The notes under the pieces were generated by a model. That model saw only the letters and a program-made list of their open reading frames with translations, was not told the origin of the DNA and made no database searches. A stretch of 64,000 nt of DNA, from NCBI RefSeq assembly GCF_000003195.3, contig NC_012878.2:52638629-52702628 (forward strand), read 5' to 3'. The first letter of the stretch is position 1; each line of letters opens with the position of its first letter. The translations under genes and the position numbers were made by a program. The DNA comes from Sorghum bicolor (taxonomy: Eukaryota > Streptophyta > Magnoliopsida > Poales > Poaceae). Shown here one piece after another: positions 30,883-42,600 of this stretch.

Positions 30883-32532
30883 CTCTCCTCCTGGATCTGC
30901 TTTCTAGGGTTTCAACGAGATCTTCCCTATCTTCCCCAACACTGGTGGACTATAGAATGGTTGGTCGGGGGGAGGCAGGTAGACTAAGAGGTGGGATTGG
31001 GAATGGTCGATGGGTGGCTTAGGGGAGCGGGCAACGGTAGGGGCGGGCGGGTCAGTTCGGGGCGGGAAGGCTCGCCAGAGCTGGAGAACATGGCGGCGGT
31101 GGGGGAAGGAAAGAGGGTGGCTATCATGGGCGCTAGGGCATGGCAGGGCGGTGGCCGGCGATAGGGGCGAGGGGTGCCAGGGTTGGGAAGAAAAGATAAG
31201 CTCTGCTTTTTTCTTTTTTTGGCAACCAAAATAATTTGTTCCTTGGAGTGTGCAACAGAAAAATTAGAATTTCTACATGCATACGCTCTAGTAAAGTACT
31301 AATTCTATATATACACAGTGTTTAAATACACAGTCTAAATTATTTATATTTTGAAAAAGTATTATAATTTAATAGTAGCTGCTAGTTTTTTAACTCGGAG
31401 GCTCCAACCGGCAACCAAATAGTTGGCACTAGAGCCGGTTAGCAATCATACTCGCCATCGCCTACTTACCTCGCCATGGTTAAAAAAGAACACTCGAGTA
31501 GTCACCGCAGGACGAGTGTCGTGATGAGCTGTCGATGAGGTTAATCGCTAGAATAGGAGAGTCATGGGGGGCTGACGACGAGGGCCACCATAAGAGAGGA
31601 AAGTTGTGTCGGGTTACTAACAATGGCTGCTAGCTGTGGGACGATAAGTCTACATAGTTTAGGCTGTCGAAGGTTGTGTTGTCATTGGGAGTGAGATCAG
31701 TCGGAGTGAGAACACTGGTGTTGTTGATGAAGAAATCATCATCTAATCCGTATTGATCTTCACCTATTTTTTCGTCCATCTCCTCTTAACTACTTTGATA
31801 TTGTAAAGTTTCCTTCCTATCTCGTTTGTGACCCGCCAGACTCATGATCTAGCATTGATGGATGCTGAATATGGAGTCCAATTCTAATATATATTGATTC
31901 ATTTGTATATAATTAAATCGAACCCATGACCTATGTTCGTATAAGTTAAAACAACCTATGTTAAACAATGTTACGAAGTCTTATTCTTATATGTATTAGG
32001 GTTCAATGCAACATACAAATACGTTTGCTAGCTTAATATTAAAGAGTCAAAATTCATAACATAAATTTTATGCGTCCAATGACAGTACAGATTCTGATTT
32101 CAGCATATATTGAAACATAATCATGAAACAAAGTATATGTTTCGTCGCAACGCATAAGCATGTTTGCTAATATTACATTAATTAAGTATAATTAAATTTA
32201 TTATTGGATATATTTTTATAATATACTATTTATACTACTTTTAAATTTTTAATTAACTTCAATCAAACTTAAATTAATTTTAACTTGCGACGAGGTAGTA
32301 GTAGTAGTACTATTGTAACTCGAGGCCCCACCTCTCCAAAACGCTCTCCGGCTGTTCCCCTTGCTTACGCATAAGGCATAACCGCGGCGGGGACACGCGA
32401 CAGCATCCACCTCGCCGCCGCCGCCTCCTTCCTTCCGCCCATCGAGTCGACCGATCGATTGTTCGCGGCCTCCCCCTAGTCAGATCCCACTCAATCCCAA
32501 GCCCAAACCCTACCCACCCTTCTCAACCAGCG

Positions 32533-35500
32533 ATGATGGCAGCGGAGCCCTCGCCGTCGGTTCCCTCCACCGCCGCTGACGACCTCGAAACCCTCGCCCT
32601 CGACTCATCCTCGTCGTCCGCCGCCGCTACCGCCTCCGCCTCTACCGACCCCCTCCTCCGGCCACCTACCTCCCCGACCGCCGCGAGCGACGACCACTTC
32701 GTCATCGACGACTTCCTCGACGAGGACGACTTCTCCACCACACCGTCGCCCAGCGTCGTCCGCCCGCCGCGCGCAGCGCGCGGCGATGCGGCGTCTCCAG
32801 TGTTCGCCAAAATCACCGTATCCGATCCCAAGAAGCACGCGGAGCCCAGCGGCGGGGGTGCCGCCGGTGTGATCCCGGGGTCCGGCAGCTACTTTTCTTA
32901 CCTCATCACCACCCGTTTTGCTGGCGGCGGCGGGGAGGTCCGCGTGCGGCGGCGCTTCCGCGACGTGGTGGCCCTCGCGGACCGCCTTGCCGCAGCCCAC
33001 CGCGGCCTCTTCGTCCCGGCCCGGCCCGACAAGAGCGTCCTCGAGGGGCAGGTGATACAGCGCCACGACTTCGTCAGCCAGCGGTGCGCTGCGCTCCAGC
33101 GCTACCTCTGCCGCCTTGCCGCGCACCCTATTGTTGGTCAGAGCCCTGATCTCCGTACGTTCCTCACGGAGCCTGGTGCCATCCCTGCCTTCCAAGGTGA
33201 GGCGCCGCGGTACTGGACTTCCACGGTGAATGCTGCTGCTCCGCTGGTGCCAACGAAAGCTGGGAGGGACTTGTTTGGGATGTTTAAGGGTCTCAAGCAG
33301 ACGTTGGTGAATGGGCTGGTTGCAACAAAGCCTCCACCTGTGGAGCAGGAGACAGACACAGAGTTCCTGGCACACAAGGCCAGGTTCGAGGACTTACAGC
33401 AGCAGCTCACCACAACATCGCAGCAGGTATTGGTCAATTCACAGATCTTGTGAAATAGCTCAGTTGCATGTGTTCCTCACGATGCTTCCTCTTTTACATA
33501 CATACATACATATTATTATGCGACGAATACAAAATTGCTCTGGCCAATCCTTTAATTTTTGTATTTTATATATGCAGGCAGAAGCGCTTGTTAAAGCCCA
33601 AGATGATCTTAGAGAAACTACAGGTCACTTGGGAATGACATTGATTAAGCTGGCAAAATTTGAAAGAGAGCAGGCAACATGTAATTCCCTAAGAAGACGG
33701 GCTGGTGAAATCCATAGTTTTGCAAATTCTGTTTTGAAGATGAGCAGGTCACAGATAAAATTAAACTCTGAAATTGTGAAACACCTGGTATGTTAATATA
33801 TTGTGGACTCAATACCGGGAAAGTGTTTTTATCTTTTACTGGAATTATCTGACTCACTAACATTGTTTATGGCTTTGCAGGGTAGTATCCATGAATACTT
33901 GGAGATGATGATATCAGTTCATCATGCGTTTACAGATCGCTCTAATGCTTTACATTACGTGCAAAGCTTGTCAGCAGATTTGTTTTCCTTGCACACCAGA
34001 GCAGGGAGACTTGAATCTTCATCAGCAAGAGATATGGGGCATGAGTGGTCAACATATCAGAAGGTAGAGGGGTTGAAAGAAACAATAAGATCAGCGGAAG
34101 CAGCCAAAAGTGATGCACTTAGAGAATATGAAAGCATTAAGGTAAGTTGCCTGATTAAATGTAAATAATAATATTCCATCAAAAAAAAACTTAAGGAGCA
34201 TGAACTTACCTAGGAAAATTACCTAAACATACACCTCATGGTTTTAGGTGCCGAAGAAGCGTGCACCTCTTAATTTTTAGCGTTGCAAGTTGAGCCGTGC
34301 TTTACTCTTGACACAAATTAGCACATCTAGCAAAATCTGGCATGATTAAATGTTGTTCTTATGATTATTAAATTTATATGCACGGATCTATATATAGGGA
34401 TTAGAAAAACAGAAACCATGAGGGACAATTCTAATTGAAAGAAAAAAACAGATAGGAACAGACATCCCCTTGGGGCAAAAGAAACCCTGAAGAAACCTTG
34501 AATCTGAGTATGACAGATCAATACCAAATCCAAGAAGGCAAGAAGTAATCTAGGAAATGTGGCTGCTGAGTGTCTGTGAGCTTGTCAATTGTTTCTTGCC
34601 CTAGTGCATCTCGCTGTCACCAGTTGTTTGTTCTCACACCCCGCACTGGTTGATTCTCATCATCCGAGTCCCTAGAAGAACCTTGGTTCCCTGCTACAGA
34701 ATCACACGTGGAGAGACATCCTTGTGTGAGGTCTGTGTGCTGTGGTGGGAGCATGGGGCCTTGTGTGTCTGCATCAGTGCACACATGGAGGGTGAGGTTA
34801 TGGAGACTGGGCAATCTTGGAAGAGGCGGCGGAGATGGGTGAGGGCTCGCCCAGAACGTCGGGTGTCCAAGGGGACAGGACAATGAGCAGAGATGGGGAT
34901 ACCCTCCTCATAACCTTGTTCTGATGGGTATACCCCTTCTCTCAACTGGCAAAGAATTTTTCCCCATCCTTGGCCCATACTACCAGGTGTGGATTTGGGG
35001 AATGGGTATGGGTACCAATGACAACGGCACGATGCTACCTTCCAATTATATCATTTTAAATCTGGCAATTCTAATTTCTGAAAGCCTGGAAACTAGAAGG
35101 GTGCCTGGGGATGCTGTATCCAAATGGAGTGGTATTGAGCTTTTTTTTTTCTCTTTTAGCTTGAGCATATGTTGTGAGGTTATTCGACTGATTCTGAGAA
35201 CATTAGGATATCAAGTCATATTTGTGGAGTTCAGGGTTTGATATAGAAAGTTATACTCCCTCCGTCCGTGAATACAAGGCGTAACCACTTTTTTGTATAC
35301 AAGGCGTGTGCCTGAGGCCATTAACGCGCATGCAACATTTAACGCTGGGTCTGCTAATCTCCTCGCCTCCTACGCTGCATGCAGCACACCGTTCTACAGA
35401 GCATTCATGTTCTCTTTCGCCGGCGTGGAGTGAATGGGATGGCGAATCCTGCATGCACGCATGGGCGGCATTCAAAATGTTATCCTCGGAACACACCTAA

Positions 35501-35934
35501 ATTAAATTGTTTATTGGTCTTAGTGCTGAAGGAGTTGCGTCTTCTATTCACGGATGATGGGAGTAGTACTCTAGGGATGCTAGGTGCCAATGTGCCATTA
35601 TGGCTGTTACTGAAATTTGAAACCTTGTTGCCTTTAACAATGCAGGAAAACAACAAGATTGAAATAAAAAGATTTGACAAGGAAAGACGCCATGATCTCA
35701 TCGAGATGCTGAAAGGTTTTGTGGTAACTCAGGTAAGAGGGCTACGTGTCCAGCAAAGAAAGCCATTTTGAGTACATTGTACATTTGCTGACGAAAGAGT
35801 TGAAATAATCGTGGTTAACTACATATTGTTTTGCTCTTCAATTGTTTATGCAGGTGTCTTATTCAGACCATTTTGCTAATATGTGGACAAAGGTAACAGA
35901 GGAAACAGAAGTATATGCAAACAGGAGCAACTGA
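32533..35934 (+). CDS. SNX2: Sorting nexin 2 (PX-BAR protein)
   Basis: Five exons, 32533-33426, 33578-33787, 33881-34141, 35646-35732 and 35854-35934, all in phase 0, encode 510 residues. SNX2 pairs with SNX1 on endosomes and, with the VPS26/29/35 core, works in retromer-linked sorting. The N terminus is Ser/Asp-rich and disordered (1-89). The PX domain lies at about 90-213, with the phosphoinositide-binding RRRF at 139-142 and RYLCRLAAHP later. The rest forms a BAR-type coiled coil (about 280-505) through exons 1-5, for example EALVKAQDDLRETTGHLG, HHAFTDRSNALHYVQSLS and FDKERRHDLIEMLKGFVV. Intron 3 is 1.5 kb and contains a Stowaway-like element. The protein is somewhat shorter than Arabidopsis SNX2a/b, mostly at the N terminus. 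Two Met codons stand in tandem at the start; either could initiate. Confidence 0.93.
35254..35565. mobile_element. Stowaway-like MITE in SNX2 intron 3
   Basis: The left end TACTCCCTCCGTCCGTGAAT is matched by an imperfect inverted right end, ATTCACGGATGATGGGAGTA. The CTCCCTCCGTCC terminus is the hallmark of Tc1/mariner-related Stowaway elements. The ~310-bp interior has no coding capacity and lies wholly within the intron. Confidence 0.75.
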
Positions 35935-36637
35935 TATACGTATAGGGAGTGTAGAGTAGTTGATTTTGATCTACATTTAATTTGCTCCAACATCCAGCGA
36001 CTACAACCATTCTTATTCTACCCCAGTTTTGCCACATTGGGTTGGTTGTAGTGCCACATGAGTTATGTGCGGTCGTTTATGTGCAGTCGTGAAATTGGGT
36101 CCCGACAGATGAGCTTCTTTAATCCTGTTAGCTTGACTGATAATCCAGGGCTAAAAGTACTTTATGTTGATTTGTTGTAAGAGAAAAACACTGTTGAATG
36201 ACAGATTCGGCAGATAAGCCCCAACAAACAAGAATTTTACACAAGATTTTTTTGATGATAACTTACAGTTAATGTCCATGAGCATCACGCCACGTGTACT
36301 TATCCTGTTGTGTTCCTATCCTGTGCAGTAATGCACGGGTGTATCCTGGCATACTAGTGCAAATGGAGAACGAAGCAGCTTTTCAGGTTTCACTGTTTCA
36401 GTTTTCCACACATTGCTGGATGCTGACAGGGCAATTCCAGCAGAGCTTGTGGCTGTCGTCTTTTCTTATCCACACATCCTTCGCAATCTGCATGGAGTAC
36501 TACCCACCTGTCAAGAACGCTCGGACGTTTCACATGAAACCTTACGAATTTGCCTCTCTCTGTCGTTGCCTGTGAATCGATTCGCAGTTTATCGAGACCG
36601 CGACACAGATTTCAAGTTTTCGGCTCTCACGACCAGC
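35935..36637 (+). other. SNX2 3' region and RETICULATA-RELATED promoter
   Basis: A 0.7 kb gap between two plus-strand genes. It carries the SNX2 3' untranslated region, a dispersed repeat at 36169-36232, and the leader of the next gene. The frame open from 36413 into the next gene has no ATG before 36638, so it is leader sequence. Confidence 0.6.
36169..36232. repeat. Short dispersed repeat, copy 2
   Basis: ATTTGTTGTAAGAGAAAAAC, then ACTGTTGAATG and CCAACAAACAAG, matches the repeat at 21922-21990 in the same orientation. It is probably the end of a decayed DNA transposon. Confidence 0.55.
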
Positions 36638-39600
36638 ATGGCTCCAAGCAGGCCGCCAGCAATGCTGTCCCACGCGCCGTCTCGAAGTCCCGCCGCCTTC
36701 TTCAAACCGCGCCCCTCCTCTGCCGGCTCCCGCCTCGGCGCCAAACACCTCCCGGTCACCGCCACCGCCTCAACCCGCCGCAGCGTGTCCGCCTCCGCCG
36801 CCTCCCGCCGCGGCTTCCTCCTCTTCGTACCCTCGCTCGCCGCCGCAACCGCCGTCCTCCGCCCACTCGCGTCCGCCGCCACCGAGGCCGATGACGCCGA
36901 AATCCCGGCTCCACGTCCATCGCCCACCGAAGAAGAGCCCCTGTCCCCGCAACCCGCCGCGGAGGCGGAGGCGGAGGCGGAGACGAAGCCTGAGCCCAGC
37001 GAGTCGCCCATGTCGAGGGTGTACGACGCGACGGTCCTCGGGGAGCCGGAGGCGTTGGCAGGGGACGCGCGGGGGAGGGTGTGGGAGAAGCTGGCGGCCG
37101 CGAGGGTGGTTTACCTCGGCGAGGCCGAGCTCCAGTCCGACCCCGAGGACCGCGTGGTCGAGCTCGAGATCGTCAGGGGCCTCGCGGCCCGCTGCGCCGA
37201 CGCTGGGAGGGGCCTGGCGCTCGCGCTCGAGGCGTTCCCCTGCGACCTACAGCAGCAGCTCGACCAGTTCATGGACGGCAGGTGCGGTGCTCTTCTCCTT
37301 CTGCGGTTTACTTTATTTGTTACCATGCTGATGAAATTGTGGGAAGTTCTGTTGTAGCTTTGGTTTGATACACACGATGCAGCTCGTCTCAAAAGAAAAA
37401 AGAATATATTGTGGCACCTCATGCCAATCAAGAGGGTTTTCTTTTCTCAATGAATCGGTTCCTCCAGGCATTACTGTGCATCAATTTGGATTCAGTCGAC
37501 TTTATAAACAAAAAAAATGGATTCAGTCTCGATTTGCATTTAAATGCTCCCAGCCAGGATTTGTTCTCCAATACCCACTAAGAAAACCACTACCACTGCC
37601 CGTGAGGATTTTCTCTCTCACACACAGGAAAACCGCCAATCCTTCTATTAACAGAGTGTTTAACACTTTGTCTCACTCGGGAGAACAGAATGGGTTACAT
37701 TCTTTTTCCCCTTTGAAGTGTACAAACACTGGTAAGGAAAACACAACAAAAGAAGGGGTTCTTTGAAATTTAAACTAACACCTCAACCCGACCTAGACCA
37801 AGAGCCTGGAGTTTATGGGCTCCAGCAAATTCCCAAAGTTTCAGGTCTCCCAAGAACAGGCGCCTTGCATTTTGGACTGAAGGAAGAGCACCCTCAAAGG
37901 CACACAAGTTTCTTTGTCTCCGTAAGGTCCAAGCTCCTAAAATGACAATGCTGTTGAAACCTGTTCTCTGTGAAGTATCAACCCGTTTGCTGACCTTCCT
38001 CCAATAATCCGCAAATTCTGCTCATTTTGTCTAGGAACCAATAGGATTTAACACTGGATGCCAAAACTGTCGGGCAGAAACACAAAGAAGTAAGAATGTG
38101 CTGGACAGTGTTTTTTTTTTTGAGGAATGTGCTGGACAGTTTCATCTTCCTGATCACACAGAACACAGTCATCAGGGTGTGGAAAACCTCTTCTTGCTAA
38201 TCTATCTGCGGCCCAACATTTATTTTTAATGGCAAGCCAATTGAACACTTTGCATTTAGACGGGACCCAAGATTTCCATACTCTTCATCCAGGGTTAGAA
38301 AGTGATTGAACCATAGAAGAAGGCTTTGTAGCTGATTTGGAAGAGAATGAGCCGCTTGCCTCATGCTTCCATATATGTCGATCCTGATCCATGGACCATG
38401 GACAATTCAATGTCTCCTAGGATATTCCATAACTGCAAAAATTGAGACAATTCTTCCTGGGAAAGCCCACATTTTATATCTCTTACCCAGTCATGGTTAG
38501 CAAGGGCCTAGGCAGCTGTTTTAGTATTGATGCATTTGTTTGGGACACGAGCTACCACCATGGAAGCAAGATCAACCAAGGCATTGGCATGTACATGTAG
38601 ATGTTAAGTATAATAGTAAGGGTGCTAGTGTAATCTCCTATTTCCTTCATTCCTAATTAGTAATTACAAGAAGTTTTGGCTGTTCTGGATACATAGCTTT
38701 TACTATGTATTTAGATATACCCTATGTCTAGATACATAGTAAAAGCAATATATCTAGAAAAAGCTAAAACGTCTTATAATTTAGAAACCCTAAACTAGTG
38801 TCTCTCATGCACAGTCCCCATTGGACCTCAATACATTTATCCATAAAAAAGGAGGGGGGTTGCCTGGATCTAAACCTAGAGTTTCGATACCACGTTACGA
38901 ATAATGGAGACTAAATTGGACAATAGTATTGAGGCCCAATAGGGAGTAGAGACTATATATAGAGTATATGAGAGATACAAGAGGGAAACCCTAAACTAGG
39001 AGATTACACTAATACCCTTACTATTATACCTAAACAGTAGACAAGGATCGGACCAGAAGAAACTTTTTTCACCATTTATAATCAGAGAGATACTGAAATG
39101 GCAAACATCGCTCTCACTTGAGGCTAAATTGGAATGTCCAAACCCATACTAGGTCAGTCCACACTGGTTATCCTCAACCACAACCATGTCATCTGCAAAT
39201 CCTAAGTCATAATATTTAGATTTAAGATCCCCAGGCTACCGAGGTTACATAGAAAAGCTATCCTGATTTTACTATGGCCTCACCCATTTAGGTATATTCA
39301 TGATGACTAACAAATAGATAGGGATAGCTGAGAAACAAAAACGAACCATAGTAGTCCTTCCAACTAGGGAGGCGGTCTGCAATCTTTTCTAGTTTCTATG
39401 GGCATTAAGTCACCTTTCCTAAAATTTTTATTCAAAATTGGAAGCTCCAAATGGTGCAAGAAAATTGAGAAGTAGGGTAATGTGAAGTATCTCCTACCAC
39501 TTCGAAAGCTACCTTCATCACACCTGATAGGGATCACAAAGCTTTTCTGCAAATTAGTGTATAGACCCGAAGCTTCTCCAAAGCAATCAAGAACCATTTT

Positions 39601-42600
39601 GGTGATTTGTAATTCCTCTTTCACTGGCTGTATGAATATGGCAACATCGTCTGCATATAAAGTGACCCATTCTCCAAATCTCCAGCCGAATGGTTTGATA
39701 AGGGTTGGAGAAAACTCTCCTCACCGGCCTTTTTGAGAAATAAACCATTAAGCACATCCATAGTTAATATGAAAAGCATCGGCGATAATGGATCGCCTTG
39801 GCTAAGCCCCTGCTGATGATTAATGGACTCACCAGGTTCACCATTCAAAATAGTTCTTGCTGATGGGGTTGTGAGGAGATTTGAAATCAAGTTACACCCG
39901 AGCCAACCGAAGCCCAAATAATGCAACAATTCCAACAAGAAAGACCATGAAAATGAGTCAAATGCTTTTGAAATATCCAACTTTAGGAAGAGGCTAGGAA
40001 CCTTTGTCCGCTGTAACAACTTGATAGTTTGCTGAACCGTCATTTAATTATCATGAATACACTTATACGCTTATACACCCCCCACGGATGAAAACATTTT
40101 GATTGGATGAGATCAGAGAGTTGAGACGGGGAGGAAGCCTGTTAGCCAAAATCTTGGTCATCAGTTTCGAGAAACTATGAAGCAAACTGATGGGTATGTT
40201 ATCACTCACATTGATAGCATTGAAACCATTATTGTAACAAGCATAAATTGTATGTTTGGTGCCTCATTAATAGTGTGATCTTTTATCATGAAAAAAGGGT
40301 GCTATTCTTTGCACTCATGGTTAGCTGAAACTAATTGGATTGGATGTTGGCAAACAGTTATATTCTATAAGGGAAAATGTATTTTAAGTAAGAACTTGAC
40401 TCCTTTCAACAAATGTTGACAAGCTTATGCTTTATTTAGGATTGATGGCAGAATCTTAAAGTTATACACATCGCACTGGTCGCAGGATCTATGGCAGCAG
40501 TATGAACCTCTTCTGAATTACTGTCATGATACCGGAATTAAGCTTATTGCTTGTGGAACCCCACTGGAGGTGATTGTTAGCTACTTAACTTTTACAGTCA
40601 GTAAGCTAGTATGTGAATAATGTGGACAACCCTTTTTTATCAATAGCATACAACACCAGTGATTCAAGTCTTGAAATGCTTGATTCCTGGCAAAGTTTTT
40701 CCAGTATATCTTGAAAGATAATGCTATATATTTTGTTATATATTTTTCATTCTACATAACATGATACTGTCTCTCTGCAGGTTACTACACAGAGCTGCTT
40801 AGCAGGCATGCCATCAGCATGGTTCTAGTATATAGAAAACTCCATGCAAACTAGTGAAAAAGCCTTGTTTTGCACACTAAGATACAGTTTCTGTTATAGT
40901 GTTATGACTCATCACTCATGATGTGTATTCTGCTGAATGTGCATGTTACTGTTCTATACTTTGTGTTGGAGTATAAGTGAATTGCCCACTCTCCCCATCA
41001 GCTTAAGTTTTTGGGTTGAACTGGTCGGTGCATACAACTCAATAAGCTATCAAAGCTAGAGGTCTTGAGTTCGAATTCTACTTGACGCAATTAAATAAAA
41101 TATATTTGCTGCTCGCTCTTATTCCACATCTATCTCTGATAGAGCCTCCACGTGAGGGGGGGGGGGGGTCTTGGAATATAAGTGGAGCTTTTGGGTGTTG
41201 GTCGGTGCATGCAACTCAATACTTTGTTTTAGGCATTTATGAGCTTCAAATGCCAATTTTCGTTAGTCAACTTGGTAGAATATAAGGTCTCTTTCTTGAG
41301 CAGGTGAAAAGAACTGTCCAAGCAGATGGGATTAGAGCTCTAAAAAAAGCAGAAAGAGAAGCATATGCCCCTCCAGCAGGCTCAGGATTCATCTCTGGTT
41401 TCATGTTTGGCTCAGGACGGTCATTGATAGACAAGCTCTCATCAATGGATGACTCTCTGTTTGGCCCTACGTCATATCTATCAGAACAGGCAAGAGTAGT
41501 TGATGATTATACCATTTCTCAAGTTATTACGAGAGAACTTAGTGATGGAGATCTTTCACGGTTGCTAATTGTTGTGACGGGTGCAAGCCATGTTATGTAT
41601 GGGCCACGGGGAAGTGGTGTTCCTGGGAGAATATCTAAAAAGGTGCCAAAGAAAGACCAAGTTGTGGTACTACTTGATCCTGAAAGACAGGTTATAAGGA
41701 CGGAAGGTGAAGTCCCTATTGCTGATTTCTTATGGTATTCGGGGGCTAAACCTTGCACTAGAAATTGTTTTGACCGTGCTGAAATTGCTCAAGTGATGAA
41801 TGCTGCTGGTAGGAGGCCTGAAGCTTTACCTCAGGTTTGCTGCTTGATCTTTCTTCTGGCTCATTGCAAACTAAGTTTCTGTTTCCATGAAGCTTTAAAA
41901 TTTCTTGTTGTCATAGATGCTAGCCTTTTATTTGAGAACATAAGGGTCAAGGAATACTGACCATGATTCAGGAAGAAAATCAATAGGTTGCATGCAATAT
42001 TTTGTGTACGTTCGTATTAGGGTTTTCATTGGTCACTTGTATCCAGGATTAGGTCATCAATCTGTGCTGGGAACCAGTAGAAGGCAGGCCCTGAATATGC
42101 TTTGAGATCATGCCTTGAGAAAAAGTGGCTAATAAAATGTAGCTTATTATTAATACAGTAAAATCTTTCTCCTAATATAAATGCTTTTAATCATTGCAAT
42201 AATATTTTTCTTCTGTTCGTAAAATTTTTCCATACTTGGTAGAAGCATATATTATTGAGTTTGACTAATTGAACTTTTGCACTCAACATTGCAGGATCTT
42301 CAGAAAGGACTAGATCTTGGTGTAGTTTCTCCTGAAATATTGCAGAACTTTTTTGACCTCGAGAAATACCCTGTTATGACAGAACTGATTCATCGATTTC
42401 AAGTACGATTATCCCACCATTTTCACTTTACTCCTCAGTCATCTCTCCTATCAATTTGATTAGTTGAGGTTTCTGAACACTCCTTGATGCATACACTTCT
42501 CTTGATTGTAAACCGAATAATTATTGGAAGCTAGTGATGTCTAAACATGGCTTAGACTGAATTTTGTTTTTAAAAACAACTTCTACAGGGTTTCAGAGAA

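Larger units (their letters stand above)
28281..32532. other. Intergenic between PRA1 and SNX2
   Basis: The first few hundred bases include the PRA1 3' untranslated region. The block 30470-31200 is GC-rich and low in complexity with a CTC/CT microsatellite; its frames read as Leu/Ser/Pro runs and are not convincing protein. The block 31230-32290 is very AT-rich. The last 200 bp form the GC-rich SNX2 leader. Apart from the hairpin MITE at 29052 I see no defined element. Confidence 0.6.
37950..40330 (-). mobile_element. Decayed L1-type LINE inside RER intron 1
   Basis: On the minus strand, opposite to the host gene, a reverse-transcriptase core is recognisable at 39621-40043 ([16 protein letters not shown] and [14 protein letters not shown]). 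The YADD catalytic box is encoded near 39643-39654, but in a shifted frame. Further RT sequence follows at 39364-39624 ([15 protein letters not shown]). A zinc-binding domain typical of the LINE C terminus lies at 37978-38248 ([18 protein letters not shown]). Frameshifts, stops and an insertion at 38602-39036 make it non-functional. Outer limits are approximate. Confidence 0.85.

Noticed and set aside
30564..31022. A 152-residue frame between PRA1 and SNX2
   Set aside because: It is built from Ser/Leu/Pro runs across the CTC/CT microsatellite, with no conserved motif.
41060..41090. GAGTTCGAATTCT resembling a tRNA B box
   Set aside because: No A box, cloverleaf or terminator can be placed around it. 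It lies in an RER intron.
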